Shown here piece by piece: positions 20,333 through 29,313 of a DNA stretch of 64,000 bases (the stretch's first letter is position 1; the number at the start of each line of letters is the position of its first letter). The notes beneath the pieces are model-generated. The model saw only the letters and a program-made list of their open reading frames with translations, was not told where the DNA came from and searched no databases. The position numbers and the translations under genes are program-made. This DNA comes from Pseudomonas thivervalensis. Lineage in GTDB: Bacteria; Pseudomonadota; Gammaproteobacteria; Pseudomonadales; Pseudomonadaceae. Location of the stretch: positions 1 through 64,000 of the forward strand of contig NZ_LHVE01000008.1 in NCBI RefSeq assembly GCF_001269655.1, read 5' to 3'.

Positions 20333-20635
20333 ATGGGGGCTCTGACGAAAGCTGAGATGGCGGAACGTCTGTATGAGGAGCTGGGCCTGAATAAACGGGA
20401 GGCCAAAGAATTGGTCGAACTGTTTTTCGAAGAAATCAGGCACGCTCTGGAAGACAACGAACAGGTCAAGTTGTCCGGTTTCGGCAATTTCGACCTTCGG
20501 GACAAACGCCAGCGGCCTGGCCGCAATCCGAAAACGGGAGAAGAAATCCCGATCACGGCTCGCCGTGTGGTCACCTTTCGTCCAGGGCAGAAGTTGAAGG
20601 CCCGAGTTGAGGCTTATGCTGGAACCAAGTCATAA
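20333..20635 (+). CDS. ihfA: Integration host factor alpha subunit
   Basis: 100 residues. HU/IHF fold with [20 protein letters not shown] at the N-terminus and the DNA-bending arm containing [20 protein letters not shown] plus the intercalating proline region. It forms a heterodimer with IhfB that bends DNA. It is 3 bp after pheT and overlaps the following merR-type gene by 20 bp. Confidence 0.97.
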   Translation: MGALTKAEMAERLYEELGLNKREAKELVELFFEEIRHALEDNEQVKLSGFGNFDLRDKRQRPGRNPKTGEEIPITARRVVTFRPGQKLKARVEAYAGTKS

Positions 20636-20972
20636 CGACGAACTACCCGTCATCCCGGGCAAACGCTACTTCACCATTGGTGAAGTCAGCGAGCTGTGTG
20701 CGGTAAAACCACACGTGCTGCGCTATTGGGAGCAGGAGTTTCCTCAACTCAACCCGGTCAAGCGCCGCGGAAACCGCCGGTATTATCAGCGCCAAGACGT
20801 GCTGATGATCCGGCAGATCCGCGCGCTGCTGTACGACCAGGGATTCACCATCGGCGGCGCACGCCTGCGCCTCTCCGGTGATGAGGCCAAGGACGATACA
20901 ACCCAGTACAAACAGATGATCCGCCAGATGATCGCCGAGCTTGAAGATGTACTGGTGGTGCTCAAGAAATAA
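20616..20972 (+). CDS. MerR-family transcriptional regulator
   Basis: 118 residues. N-terminal MerR helix-turn-helix: [40 protein letters not shown], then a coiled-coil dimerisation helix to the end. It lacks a long effector domain and metal-binding cysteines, like the MerR-type gene that follows ihfA in many gamma-proteobacteria. The start at 20616 lies inside the ihfA end in another frame; a longer start at 20607 is possible. Target unknown. Confidence 0.9.
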   Translation: MLEPSHNDELPVIPGKRYFTIGEVSELCAVKPHVLRYWEQEFPQLNPVKRRGNRRYYQRQDVLMIRQIRALLYDQGFTIGGARLRLSGDEAKDDTTQYKQMIRQMIAELEDVLVVLKK

Positions 20973-21061
20973 TTTCTGCTTTTAAATACTTCCAGTTTTC
21001 AAAAGCTTGCGTTATATTCCTGAGCGTTCCGCTGAGAAGCGAAACAAGATTCACGCCTAGT

Positions 21062-21138
21062 CGGGGCGTAGCGCAGTCCGGTAGCGCACTAGCATGGGGT
21101 GCTAGGGGTCGAGTGTTCGAATCACTCCGTCCCGACCA
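21062..21138 (+). tRNA. tRNA-Pro (anticodon GGG)
   Basis: 77 nt with encoded CCA. Acceptor stem CGGGGCG with CGTCCCG (one G-U), anticodon stem CTAGC/GCTAG (21089-21093 and 21101-21105), loop ATGGGGT with anticodon GGG at 21096-21098, T-arm GAGTG-TTCGAAT-CACTC. It reads CCC (and CCU) proline codons. The preceding sequence has an AT-rich stretch with TATATT that could be its -10 element. No integrase or duplicated tRNA 3' end is seen nearby. Confidence 0.96.
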
Positions 21139-21154
21139 TATTTTTCAATGACTT

Positions 21155-21182
21155 AGCCCAATCTGAAAAGGTTGGGCTTTTT
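21155..21182 (+). terminator. Terminator downstream of tRNA-Pro
   Basis: AGCCCAA (21155-21161) pairs with TTGGGCT (21172-21178) and is followed by TTTT. It ends the tRNA transcript. From here to 21403 I see no convincing gene; a short minus-strand reading frame at 21153-21338 overlaps the terminator and looks spurious. Confidence 0.85.
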
Positions 21183-21403
21183 CATGCCTGAAAAAAATAC
21201 CCTTACAGATTCTTTTGTTTCATTGAGTGTATCCAAAAGAGATTTACTTGCTGGGTGCTCGTTCGAATCTTGAATGTTAAAACCTGAAGCGCTCACCGAC
21301 CTCCAAGCGGCTGTTGGCGATCCTCCGACTCTCATCAATTCAGGAACGGTAACTCAGAAGGGCTCTACACTCGTCAAATGGCCACTGCATGGAGGAACCG
21401 GCA

Positions 21404-23248
21404 ATGACACAAGGGATTGATGATAATTTTGAAGGGGCTCAGTACGAGAGCATTGCTGGCGATTCTGCAGACTTTTCTGCCCGCCGCGAGGGTGACGAGC
21501 AGAAGGGCATTTTATTTGTCTTGCTGCACTCTTACATGAACGGCGCGAGCACGCTCGGAGCCGTCCGGGAGAAGCTCGAAAAACTTTGGCCTGGTGAGCG
21601 TGTGTTCTGTCCCGAGTTGCCGGTTGGGACCTATTCCTTGGCTGATCCCGATCAAATCGTCATTCAACTCCTCGAGGATATGGATCACCTTGTCGCTGAG
21701 GCTGCTACCGAAAAAAAACCGATCCACTCGATCATCATATTGGGCCACAGTGTTGGTTCGTTGCTTGGACGTAAACTATACGTTGTAGCTTGCGGAGAGA
21801 CATCTGACGCACCCTTCGAAAAGGTCTATCACGACGCTTATGGGGCTGGCCTCATCAAACCTCGGCAATGGGCACCATTGATTCATCGCATCGTACTCTT
21901 GGCCGGTATGAACCGTGGTTGGCAAATTTCCCACCACCTCTCACCGTTGAATGCAATGGCTTGGCGTGTAGGTGTACTGATTGGTTATGTCATCAAGCTG
22001 TTTACCCGTCGTTGGCTCTTGATATTCAAGCTCCGGCGCGGAGCGGAATTCATCACGCAACTGCGGATTCAATGGTTGCAGTTAAGGCGGCGCGCGGAAC
22101 AATCAGTCTCTCCTGAGGGACCGCATGCGGGGAGAGCACTTACTGTTCAGTTGCTCGGGTCGCGGGATGACATCGTTTCTCCCGAGGATAATATTGATCT
22201 TGTTGCCGGACGCGATTTTGTCTATCTCGACGTACCATTCTCCGGTCACGCAGATGTCGTTCAGTTAAACGACCCGAAATTTGGCGCTGCCCGCGCCCAT
22301 GTTCTTGAGCAGGCGCTGTGTCTTTCTCAGGATGGGCTTCATGAATATGCCGCGACTCCCGCAGATGACCAGTTCTTTGCACCCAACCCGCACATAAAAA
22401 ACGTCATTTTTGTTATTCATGGCATTCGCGATCAAGGATTTTGGACGCACAAGATTGCCCGGCGGGTGAAACGCCTGGCAGGTTCCGAAGCAGCCGAATG
22501 GGCAACAGAGACCTCCAGTTACGGATACCTCCCGATGCTTCCTTTCATGCTGCCTTGGTACCGCCGGCGGAAAGTGGAGTGGTTGATGGATCAATACGCC
22601 GAGGCGTTGGCGCGATACCCTAATGCGAGGTTTTCGTATGTTGGGCATAGCAACGGTACTTACTTGATCGCCAAAGCCATTGAGCTTTATCCGTGTTGCA
22701 GATTTGACCAGATAGTATTTGCCGGGAGTGTTGTCCGGACAGGCTACGATTGGCAGGGCCTGCTGAACTCTACGCCTCCGCGCGTTAATGCGGTGCTGAA
22801 CTTCGTCGCTACGGCTGACTCCGTCGTCGCTTTTTTTCCAAAGTTTTTTCAGTTTTCTGGTTTACAAGACCTTGGTAGCGCCGGCCACGATGGGTTTGAT
22901 TCGTCGAGCGAGAGTAATGGGGTATTTCAGGTACGTTATCTCAAAGGAGGGCACAGTGCCGCATTGACAGAAGAAGTATGGGATCACATCGCAAGATTCG
23001 TGATAGACGGGCGCATCGATATGGATAAGGTTCCCAACCAGGCGAATGAGCAACATAGGCTTGTTAAGTTGATCGGACGAGCTCCGCCATTAATTTGGGG
23101 AGCTATTCTGGTACTGCTATGTGCGATATGGGCCGTTATTCTCTGTATCTGCAACGCTATCCCCGAAGCTGAAGCTCGCGGCTTGGCGAAGGGTTTTGCG
23201 TTGAGTGGCTATCTCTTGTTGCTCTGGCTAGTGCTTACGCGACTTTAG
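21404..23248 (+). CDS. Tandem alpha/beta-hydrolase with C-terminal membrane segments
   Basis: 614 residues from ATG 21404, with GGAGGA at 21391-21396. Two alpha/beta-hydrolase domains in one chain. Domain 1 (about 35-300) has the nucleophile elbow GHSVGS (Ser116), acid in GSRDDIVSP (Asp255/256) and His282 in FSGHADVV. Domain 2 (about 330-535) has VGHSNGT (Ser416), Asp472 in ATADSVVAFF and His517 in KGGHSAAL. Both triads look complete. Two hydrophobic segments (about 563-585 and 596-612) should anchor it in the inner membrane. Esterase, lipase or thioesterase activity is expected but the substrate is unknown. Codon use is more AT-rich than the neighbours and it follows a tRNA gene, suggesting acquisition. 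Confidence 0.75.
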   Translation: MTQGIDDNFEGAQYESIAGDSADFSARREGDEQKGILFVLLHSYMNGASTLGAVREKLEKLWPGERVFCPELPVGTYSLADPDQIVIQLLEDMDHLVAEAATEKKPIHSIIILGHSVGSLLGRKLYVVACGETSDAPFEKVYHDAYGAGLIKPRQWAPLIHRIVLLAGMNRGWQISHHLSPLNAMAWRVGVLIGYVIKLFTRRWLLIFKLRRGAEFITQLRIQWLQLRRRAEQSVSPEGPHAGRALTVQLLGSRDDIVSPEDNIDLVAGRDFVYLDVPFSGHADVVQLNDPKFGAARAHVLEQALCLSQDGLHEYAATPADDQFFAPNPHIKNVIFVIHGIRDQGFWTHKIARRVKRLAGSEAAEWATETSSYGYLPMLPFMLPWYRRRKVEWLMDQYAEALARYPNARFSYVGHSNGTYLIAKAIELYPCCRFDQIVFAGSVVRTGYDWQGLLNSTPPRVNAVLNFVATADSVVAFFPKFFQFSGLQDLGSAGHDGFDSSSESNGVFQVRYLKGGHSAALTEEVWDHIARFVIDGRIDMDKVPNQANEQHRLVKLIGRAPPLIWGAILVLLCAIWAVILCICNAIPEAEARGLAKGFALSGYLLLLWLVLTRL

Positions 23249-23347
23249 ACTGATAACTGCTGTCCAAAGCTTCGCGTAGAATTTTCAGTCCGTAGCGAGT
23301 GATTACTATGCCCGCTTGGTTGGTGGCTTTGAAGAAGAGGGATCCTC

Positions 23348-24388
23348 ATGAAAGCCGTCGTTTACGAAGCCTTTTCCCAACCCCCACGCCTGATGACGGT
23401 AGAAGACCCAACCCCCGAGCGTCACGGCGTGGTTGTTCAGGTCCTCGGCACGGGCGTATGCCGAAGCGATTGGCATGGCTGGAAGGGCCATGATCCTGAC
23501 ATTCAACTGCCTCATGTACCCGGTCACGAATTGGCCGGGATCGTGGCGGAGGTGGGGCGGGACGTCACCCGATGGAAGGTCGGCGATCGCATTACCGTGC
23601 CTTTTGTCGGTGGCTGTGGCGCTTGCCCGGAATGCAATAGCGGCAACCAGCAGGTGTGCCACAGTCAGTTTCAGCCGGGCTTCACCCATTGGGGGTCTTT
23701 CGCCGAGTATGTGGGGATCCACAAGGCGGATCTGAACCTGGTCGCGCTGCCTGAAAACATGGGCTTCGCCACGGCGGCGAGCCTGGGTTGTCGGTTCGTC
23801 ACGTCGTTTCGCGCGGTGGTCGATCAAGGCAAGGTCACGGCGGGCCAGTGGGTGGCGGTTCATGGCTGTGGTGGTGTGGGGCTGTCCGCGGTGATGATCG
23901 CCCACGCTGTCGGGGCGAACGTTATCGCGATTGATATTTCCGACGATAAGCTCAAGCTGGCCCAGTCGCTCGGTGCTGTCGCGACGGTCAACGCAAGCCG
24001 CGTGGCGGATGTCACCGAGGCGGTGCTTGAGATGACGAAGGGCGGCGCTCATGTTTCGCTGGATGCCCTGGGTCATCCCACGACTTGCTTCAACTCCATC
24101 AATAATCTGAGACGGCGTGGCCGGCATGTCCAGGTCGGTTTGATGCTGGCGGACCACAGCACACCGGCGATTCCCATGAGCAAAGTCATCGCCTACGAGC
24201 TGGATATCTGTGGCAGCCATGGCATGCAGGCTCACCGTTACGGCGCGATGATGGACATGATCACGTCCGGCAAGCTGGCGCCGGAAAAACTGGTCGGCAA
24301 GACCATCAGCCTCGAACAGTCCATTGAGGCGCTTATGAACATGGACCGGTTTGATACGGCTGGGGTGACGGTGGTGACGCAGTTCTAG
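23348..24388 (+). CDS. Zinc-dependent alcohol dehydrogenase
   Basis: 346 residues, medium-chain dehydrogenase/reductase. GroES-like catalytic domain with Zn ligands in [12 protein letters not shown] and [12 protein letters not shown], structural-zinc lobe [17 protein letters not shown] (four Cys), then a Rossmann domain [20 protein letters not shown] that binds NAD(P). It oxidises or reduces an alcohol/aldehyde; the substrate cannot be told. The ATG at 23348 follows AAGAGGGAT. No operon partner. Confidence 0.9.
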   Translation: MKAVVYEAFSQPPRLMTVEDPTPERHGVVVQVLGTGVCRSDWHGWKGHDPDIQLPHVPGHELAGIVAEVGRDVTRWKVGDRITVPFVGGCGACPECNSGNQQVCHSQFQPGFTHWGSFAEYVGIHKADLNLVALPENMGFATAASLGCRFVTSFRAVVDQGKVTAGQWVAVHGCGGVGLSAVMIAHAVGANVIAIDISDDKLKLAQSLGAVATVNASRVADVTEAVLEMTKGGAHVSLDALGHPTTCFNSINNLRRRGRHVQVGLMLADHSTPAIPMSKVIAYELDICGSHGMQAHRYGAMMDMITSGKLAPEKLVGKTISLEQSIEALMNMDRFDTAGVTVVTQF

Positions 24389-26406
24389 ACATTGGCCGCC
24401 GGCTGGCCGAGGGATTCCCGATACTGCGCTTCGTCGACCTCGGTCAGGGTTGCATAGCCGTCGTAGTGGTAGATTCGATGCTTGTCTCGGGCATAGCGCT
24501 CACTGAGGAATTCGAGGGTCGCCAGGTCGATACGCTTGGCACTCAGCGGCCGTCGGTGGCAGAACAACTTGCGCGTGCCCAGTTGCAGGAAATCGGGATG
24601 CGGTACGCAGACCTCATCGGGGTCGAACGCCACATCCAGTGGCTTGCCTTCCGAGAGGATCAGGGCGGGGCTGACGGCGTAGGTGCCGAGAATGCGGGTA
24701 TCAGAGGGCTGTAGCCGTTTTTTCGCCTCGCCGTAGTAATACACCGCGTCCCGATCCTTGGCCCAGCCATGGCCACAGGACTCGAAAGTGGCCGCATGTG
24801 CCTTACGAATCGGTTCGGGGGGGTGGTAGAAAACCCGGTGGCAGAACACGGTTTTTCCGTCTGTCAGGTAGGGCGTCCCGAGTGAGCGGAAGTGGTCTGC
24901 GGGTTCTTGGGAAAACCGTTCGGGCACTTGCGTTTGCGCGTTATGAAACGGGATCAGATACAAGCCCTGAGCATCGCCGCACAGGTGCGTGTCGAGCAAT
25001 TTGAAACTGGCCGCGTCCAGCCCGTTGATCACGCGTCCATGGAAATACACCTGGCGACCTAGTTCAAAACCGAGACCGATGTTCTGCAACGGCGCCGTTT
25101 CTTCGCGCGTTGGCACGGCTTCAGGGTTTGCCTGCAAACGGTGCCACCAATAGCCCTCCAACTGCGGATGGGCCTCGAAGTAAGGTGCCCAGGTCTCTTG
25201 CATGGCCGCATCGATGATCCCGCTAGAGCCCAGCGGGCCGTGCTTGTCGCCTGCCAGCACAGGTGAATAATCCTGATCATTGCGACAGAGCTGGGTCACG
25301 ACGAAGCTTTGCGCGTCGACATCAAGGCGTTTCTGGCGCCTGTAGACGCGCAGGTGATCACGGTAATAGTCGAACCCCAAATGGCGAAAGCTCGGACCAT
25401 GGGCGTCACGCACGCGGGTCCCGGCGGCGTAGACGAAACTGTCGTCCACGGCAAAATAGTCATCATCGTATTCGCTGGCGCTGACCACGCGGCCGCACTC
25501 ATCGAACGTCGGCTGCCAGCACTTGAGCAGGTGGAAATCGCCAACGTAGCGGGTGCTCTTGCCGGTCAGGTAATAGGCGCGTTGCTTGTCCTTGGCGTAG
25601 CGTTCATTCAGCACGGTGAAGGTTGCCAGGTCGGCATTGTCGATGCGGTAGAAGTATTCGTAGGAAATGCTTGAACCTTGCTGCGCTTGCACGATGATCG
25701 ACTGTCCGTCGGTTCCCCAGCGTTGGGCGAGCATCTGGAAGTCGTCCGGGTTTGCCACCGGCAGCGGCGTGCCGTTCTTCTGGTGCAAGGGCTTGAAGCC
25801 CTTGTAGACCTGATCGTCGATCACTCGATAGGCCGGGTGGTTGCAATAGCGCACCCGCGCCGTGGCGCTGGCGATAAACTGCCCTTGCAGAAAGATATTC
25901 ACCCCGTCGCTGAACAGGGCAGACGCTGAAGTCACCGAGGCTGGCGACGCTGCTAACAGGGCCAGGCTGTCGGGTCGTGCCTCGGGAATCTGGCTGATCG
26001 CGTAGTCGCCGAACCAATAGGCGCCGGTTGCGTCACGCCAGTACTGGTGGCCGAGGCTTTCCAGGCCGTTGTCGAACCGAAACGGCAAGGCTTGGAGCGC
26101 GTGGTAGCCATGGCGCGCCCGGTAGGCTGGAAGCAGGTAGTAATCACGCAGGGCATCGCGCAAGACCCGAGGGTTGCGTCGATGCCGCCAAACTGGTTGA
26201 CCGGCCAACAAGGGCGAGGGCGGATAGTGCCCGGCATTGGCAGATTGTGCCAGCTCGCCGGGGCGTGCGCCTTCAGGGCTGAGCATGATGTACACATCAG
26301 GCACTTGCCCGTCGCCTAGCAGCACGCCGTCCATGAACGCGAAGCCTTGATGCCATTCAAGCTGTAGTGGCTCCCAGTCAGCAATAGCCGTGTCTATGTC
26401 TGTCAT
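24385..26406 (-). CDS. DKNYY-repeat protein
   Basis: 673 residues starting [20 protein letters not shown]. It is built from many repeats of the type (Y/W)A(K/R)D(K/R)xxxYY, e.g. [32 protein letters not shown] and [14 protein letters not shown], each followed by a (Y/D)xxTFxxLxxxYA segment. This is the DKNYY family; function unknown, probably a repeat scaffold of beta structure. There is no signal peptide or TM segment. Start 26406 chosen because the longer frame to 26508 runs into the neighbouring REPIN. It converges with the alcohol dehydrogenase gene, overlapping by 4 bp. Confidence 0.8.
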   Translation of the reverse strand: MTDIDTAIADWEPLQLEWHQGFAFMDGVLLGDGQVPDVYIMLSPEGARPGELAQSANAGHYPPSPLLAGQPVWRHRRNPRVLRDALRDYYLLPAYRARHGYHALQALPFRFDNGLESLGHQYWRDATGAYWFGDYAISQIPEARPDSLALLAASPASVTSASALFSDGVNIFLQGQFIASATARVRYCNHPAYRVIDDQVYKGFKPLHQKNGTPLPVANPDDFQMLAQRWGTDGQSIIVQAQQGSSISYEYFYRIDNADLATFTVLNERYAKDKQRAYYLTGKSTRYVGDFHLLKCWQPTFDECGRVVSASEYDDDYFAVDDSFVYAAGTRVRDAHGPSFRHLGFDYYRDHLRVYRRQKRLDVDAQSFVVTQLCRNDQDYSPVLAGDKHGPLGSSGIIDAAMQETWAPYFEAHPQLEGYWWHRLQANPEAVPTREETAPLQNIGLGFELGRQVYFHGRVINGLDAASFKLLDTHLCGDAQGLYLIPFHNAQTQVPERFSQEPADHFRSLGTPYLTDGKTVFCHRVFYHPPEPIRKAHAATFESCGHGWAKDRDAVYYYGEAKKRLQPSDTRILGTYAVSPALILSEGKPLDVAFDPDEVCVPHPDFLQLGTRKLFCHRRPLSAKRIDLATLEFLSERYARDKHRIYHYDGYATLTEVDEAQYRESLGQPAANV

Positions 26407-26488
26407 GTCGATGCGACCTGAACGTCTGATGGTTGGCCAAGGACTACAAGTTTTGCCGCGAGCTCGACGTCGAGCCTGTAGCCGCCGT

Positions 26489-26584
26489 GTAGGAGCTGAC
26501 GAGTGCAACGAGGCTGCGATCTTTCCCCAGCCACTTGAATCCCAAGTGAAAGATCAAAAGATCGCAGGCTTCGCCAGCTCCTAC
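26489..26584. repeat. REPIN, GTAGGAGCTG family
   Basis: Inverted REP pair: GTGTAGGAGCTGACGAG with GAGGCTGCGATCTTT on the left and AAAGATCGCAGGCTTCGCC with AGCTCCTAC on the right. It differs from the GTGGGAGC REP family at the left edge of the window. A separate perfect palindrome GCTCGACGTCGAGC lies just outside at 26462-26475. Confidence 0.8.
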
Positions 26585-26615
26585 AGAGTCAAGCCAAAGA
26601 CCGCCACTGCCACGC

Positions 26616-26702
26616 TCAAAAAATGAACTTGAACAGCGCAATTACCACGATCAGGCCAATCAGGAAAATGATACCTACGGTGCCGCCAAGGAATTTCAAC
26701 AT
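26616..26702 (-). CDS. 28-residue hydrophobic membrane microprotein
   Basis: Short frame reading MLKFLGGTVGIIFLIGLIVV followed by IALFKFIF and a stop. Almost the whole peptide is one transmembrane helix with a Lys at each end, a typical single-span microprotein. It lies between a REPIN and the next minus-strand gene. Its sense is supported by the ATG start, clean stop and amino-acid pattern; the ribosome-binding site (GATGAGAG) is only moderate. Function unknown. Confidence 0.65.
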   Translation of the reverse strand: MLKFLGGTVGIIFLIGLIVVIALFKFIF

Positions 26703-26783
26703 AAGAACGCTCTCATCGGATGGGCTTAATCGTCTAGACCGCCACCGATAACGCTCGTTTCGTCGAATATTCAGTCGCCATGA

Positions 26784-27047
26784 TCAATGGACCGCAAAGG
26801 ACCTTGGCACCGGTACATGCTCGAATTTCGAGATGGTCTTGATCCAGTAGCGGCGATAGTCGGTCTGGTCCGGCGCCAGCGGTTTGTGGCTGGACCAAGG
26901 GTGTTTCTCCTTCAGGCTGGCCCGGTACGCTTCCCATTCTTTCTGCTCGGCCACTTCCCGGGCTTTGCTCCGGTCATCGAACCAGCCCAGCACGTAAGCT
27001 TCGCCCTGATCCGTGCCGTGCGCTATCAGCAAATAAATCTCTGTCAT
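26784..27047 (-). CDS. Small hypothetical protein
   Basis: 87 residues from ATG 27047: MTEIYLLIAHGTDQGEAYVL, GWFDDRSKAREVAEQKEWEA, then YWIKTISKFEHVPVP. Soluble, with no signal or membrane segment, and looks like a small ferredoxin-like fold. I recognise no family with confidence. A longer in-frame start at 27152 is not supported. It follows the glycosyltransferase at 27107 on the same strand after 59 bp, but its content does not suggest a role in glycan synthesis. Confidence 0.65.
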   Translation of the reverse strand: MTEIYLLIAHGTDQGEAYVLGWFDDRSKAREVAEQKEWEAYRASLKEKHPWSSHKPLAPDQTDYRRYWIKTISKFEHVPVPRSFAVH

Positions 27048-27106
27048 GACTGACCTACCGTTCGTCCTGCGCCCCAGTCGCGGGGTCTTATCTTGGGTAT
27101 CGGCCG

Positions 27107-28213
27107 TTATTGGCCGTTTTTGAGATGGATCGCAGAAAAACGCTGGGCCCAAAGGTGCGCTTGACGAAATTGTTGAACGGTCGAGCAGTCGCTTTGACTG
27201 GCGAGCGCTTCGACGGCGGTTTTGCGCAAATCAGTGTCTTTATCGATGATCCAGACCCCCGGTTCTTGGTCGCGCAGGGCCATTTCACCGAAGCGGGTGG
27301 AGAGGACGGGCAGGCCGAGGGCGCGGTATTCGTAGTATTTGATCGGGTCGACCGAAGCGGTCAGGCGGTTGAGCTTGAACGGGATCAAACCCACTGAAAA
27401 CCTTGCCATGGCCGCGATTGCATTGGCGTGGGAACATTCGGGGAGCAGCTCGATGTTGGCCGGCAGTACGCATGGCGGAGGTGTGAAGACGGGGCCGATC
27501 AGTTGGATGCGGTTTCCGGGGTTGGCCTGCGCCAGTGCGATGACCAAGTCCCAATCGAACCAGCGGCCCAGCGTGCCGACATAACCCAGCACCTGTTGCT
27601 TGGTACCGAGGTCCAGGCTTTCGACCGGCGCCGGTCCGTGCATGTCACAGGCGTTGAGGGCCAGTTCAACTTGGTCGGTCATGCCCAGAAGTTTGTCGCG
27701 AAGCGGGCGGGAGGACGCCAGTACTGTGTCCACCCGTTGAATGAGCTGCGCCTGACGGCGTTCCATGGACCTGCGTGACAGGCCCTGATAAAAGGCCGGG
27801 AAATCGTCCATGGCATCGTAGACGGCAGGGCTTTGCGGGATCAGTGCCAGCAGTTGCAAGGCCAGCTCGGAAGGTTTTCCCACACAGATCATGCAGGGCC
27901 CTTGCGCGGAAAATGCCGCGGCCTCTTCGAACAGGTTGCGCCAGAGTCGCTTGAGCAGCATGGCCGAGCCTGGCAGGGGCTCGATGGGTAAGCTGCGGGG
28001 TTTGCGGACCTGCAACCAGGGTGGAACGCTGATGCTTTGCTGATCGGCCGCAGGCGGCTTGTGCCTGAAATCGTTCAGCGTCGGTAAGCGTGTCGGGTAC
28101 GGATCCATCCAGAGCACCGGTGCCCCGGTCTGGTGGTGATACCAATTGATGAAGTGATGGGGGCGCTGACTGAAGCTCGCCCACGGCAGCGGGGACAGGT
28201 AGATCATGCGCAT
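27107..28213 (-). CDS. GT4-like glycosyltransferase
   Basis: 368 residues. N-terminal lobe starts MRMIYLSPLPWASFSQRPHH; the interdomain and C-lobe segments YDAMDDFPAFYQGL, LGYVGTLGRWFDWDLVI and SVDPIKYYEYRALGLPVLST mark a GT4-type GT-B enzyme, with the donor-binding Glu in DPIKYYEY. These segments are shared with the GT4 halves of the two large fusion enzymes at 36991 and 43986, so the three are paralogues. It is the last gene of the leftward glycan operon; its start overlaps the wecB stop by 10 bp. Confidence 0.85.
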   Translation of the reverse strand: MRMIYLSPLPWASFSQRPHHFINWYHHQTGAPVLWMDPYPTRLPTLNDFRHKPPAADQQSISVPPWLQVRKPRSLPIEPLPGSAMLLKRLWRNLFEEAAAFSAQGPCMICVGKPSELALQLLALIPQSPAVYDAMDDFPAFYQGLSRRSMERRQAQLIQRVDTVLASSRPLRDKLLGMTDQVELALNACDMHGPAPVESLDLGTKQQVLGYVGTLGRWFDWDLVIALAQANPGNRIQLIGPVFTPPPCVLPANIELLPECSHANAIAAMARFSVGLIPFKLNRLTASVDPIKYYEYRALGLPVLSTRFGEMALRDQEPGVWIIDKDTDLRKTAVEALASQSDCSTVQQFRQAHLWAQRFSAIHLKNGQ

Positions 28214-29313
28214 GACTGGAAGTACCTTCTGAGAACGTCGACGATGCGCGCCGCGGCCTTGCCGTCGCCATAGGGAGAAACCCCACGTGCCATGCTTTGA
28301 TAGGCCTCGGGGTCATCGAGCAGGCGCTGTGCCTGTTCGACGATGGTGTCCCGGTTGGCGCCTACCAGCTTGACCACGCCGAGCTCGACCGCCTCCGGGC
28401 GTTCGGTTTCCTCCCGCAGTACCAGCACGGGCTTGCCCAGGGCCGGGGCTTCTTCCTGCACGCCCCCGGAGTCACTGATGATCAGGTAGGAGCGCTTCAT
28501 TGCCGCGATAAACGGCGCGTAATCCAGCGGTGCGTAGAGGAGGATGTTCGGGGTCTGGCCGAGCAATCGATGTGCGACATCCTTCACGTTCGGGTTGGGA
28601 TGGACGGGGTAGAGGATCTGGATGCCCGGGTTCCGCTCGGCCAGGTGCTTGAGGGCCTGGCAGATATTCTGGAACGGTTCGCCGAAGTTTTCCCGCCGAT
28701 GGGAGGTCACCAGCACCAGGCGTTTGCTGGCGTCCAGTGGAATAGCCAAGGCGCAGTCCTGTGCTGCGGTCATCAGCAGGGCATCGATCACGGTATTGCC
28801 GGTCAGGGTGATATCGCTGGCAGCGACGCCTTCGCGCAGCAGGTTGTCCACCGCGCGCTGGGTGGGCGCGAAATGCCAACGGGTCAGCTTGCCGGCGATC
28901 ACCCGGTTGGCTTCTTCGGGGAACGGATTGCACAAATCCCCGGTACGCAGGCCCGCTTCGACATGGCCGAAGGGAATCCGCAGGTAAAAACACGCCAGTG
29001 CCGCGCACATGACCGTGGTCGTGTCGCCTTGAGCCAGCACGACATCCGGTTTCTCGGCTTGCAGCATGCCGTCGAGTTCAAGCAACAAGCGGGAGGTCAG
29101 TGCCACCAATGACTGGTTGGGGCGCATGATGTCCAGGTCCAGGTCAGCCGTGATTGCGAAGCCCTCCAGCACCTGGTCCAGCAAGCCTCGGTGCTGGGCG
29201 GTGGCGAGCACCCGGCAATCGATATTTTTTTCGGCCTGGAGCGCCTTGATCACGGGAGCCATCTTAATGGCTTCCGGGCGTGTACCGACGATGCAGAGTA
29301 CCTTGCGAGTCAT
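28204..29313 (-). CDS. wecB: UDP-N-acetylglucosamine 2-epimerase (non-hydrolysing)
   Basis: 369 residues, the usual WecB length. It converts UDP-GlcNAc to UDP-ManNAc for surface polysaccharide. Motifs: CIVGTRPEAIKMAPVIKAL at the N-terminus, FGHVEAGLRTGDLCNPFPEE, VTSHRRENFGEP and the substrate loop ISDSGGVQEEAPALGKPVLV. No wecC (UDP-ManNAc dehydrogenase) is visible in the window. It overlaps the GMC gene by 4 bp and the GT4 by 10 bp. Confidence 0.95.
   Translation of the reverse strand: MTRKVLCIVGTRPEAIKMAPVIKALQAEKNIDCRVLATAQHRGLLDQVLEGFAITADLDLDIMRPNQSLVALTSRLLLELDGMLQAEKPDVVLAQGDTTTVMCAALACFYLRIPFGHVEAGLRTGDLCNPFPEEANRVIAGKLTRWHFAPTQRAVDNLLREGVAASDITLTGNTVIDALLMTAAQDCALAIPLDASKRLVLVTSHRRENFGEPFQNICQALKHLAERNPGIQILYPVHPNPNVKDVAHRLLGQTPNILLYAPLDYAPFIAAMKRSYLIISDSGGVQEEAPALGKPVLVLREETERPEAVELGVVKLVGANRDTIVEQAQRLLDDPEAYQSMARGVSPYGDGKAAARIVDVLRRYFQSCA

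Noticed and set aside
21153..21338. 61-codon minus-strand frame after tRNA-Pro
   Set aside because: It overlaps the tRNA terminator and lacks a ribosome-binding site and similarity.
21138..23347. tRNA-Pro site as attachment site of an integrative element
   Set aside because: No integrase, no second tRNA 3' copy; only a 9-base T-loop match (GTTCGAATC) near 21268.
24468..24714. Short plus-strand frames opposite the DKNYY gene
   Set aside because: No start signals or similarity; shadows of the repeat gene.
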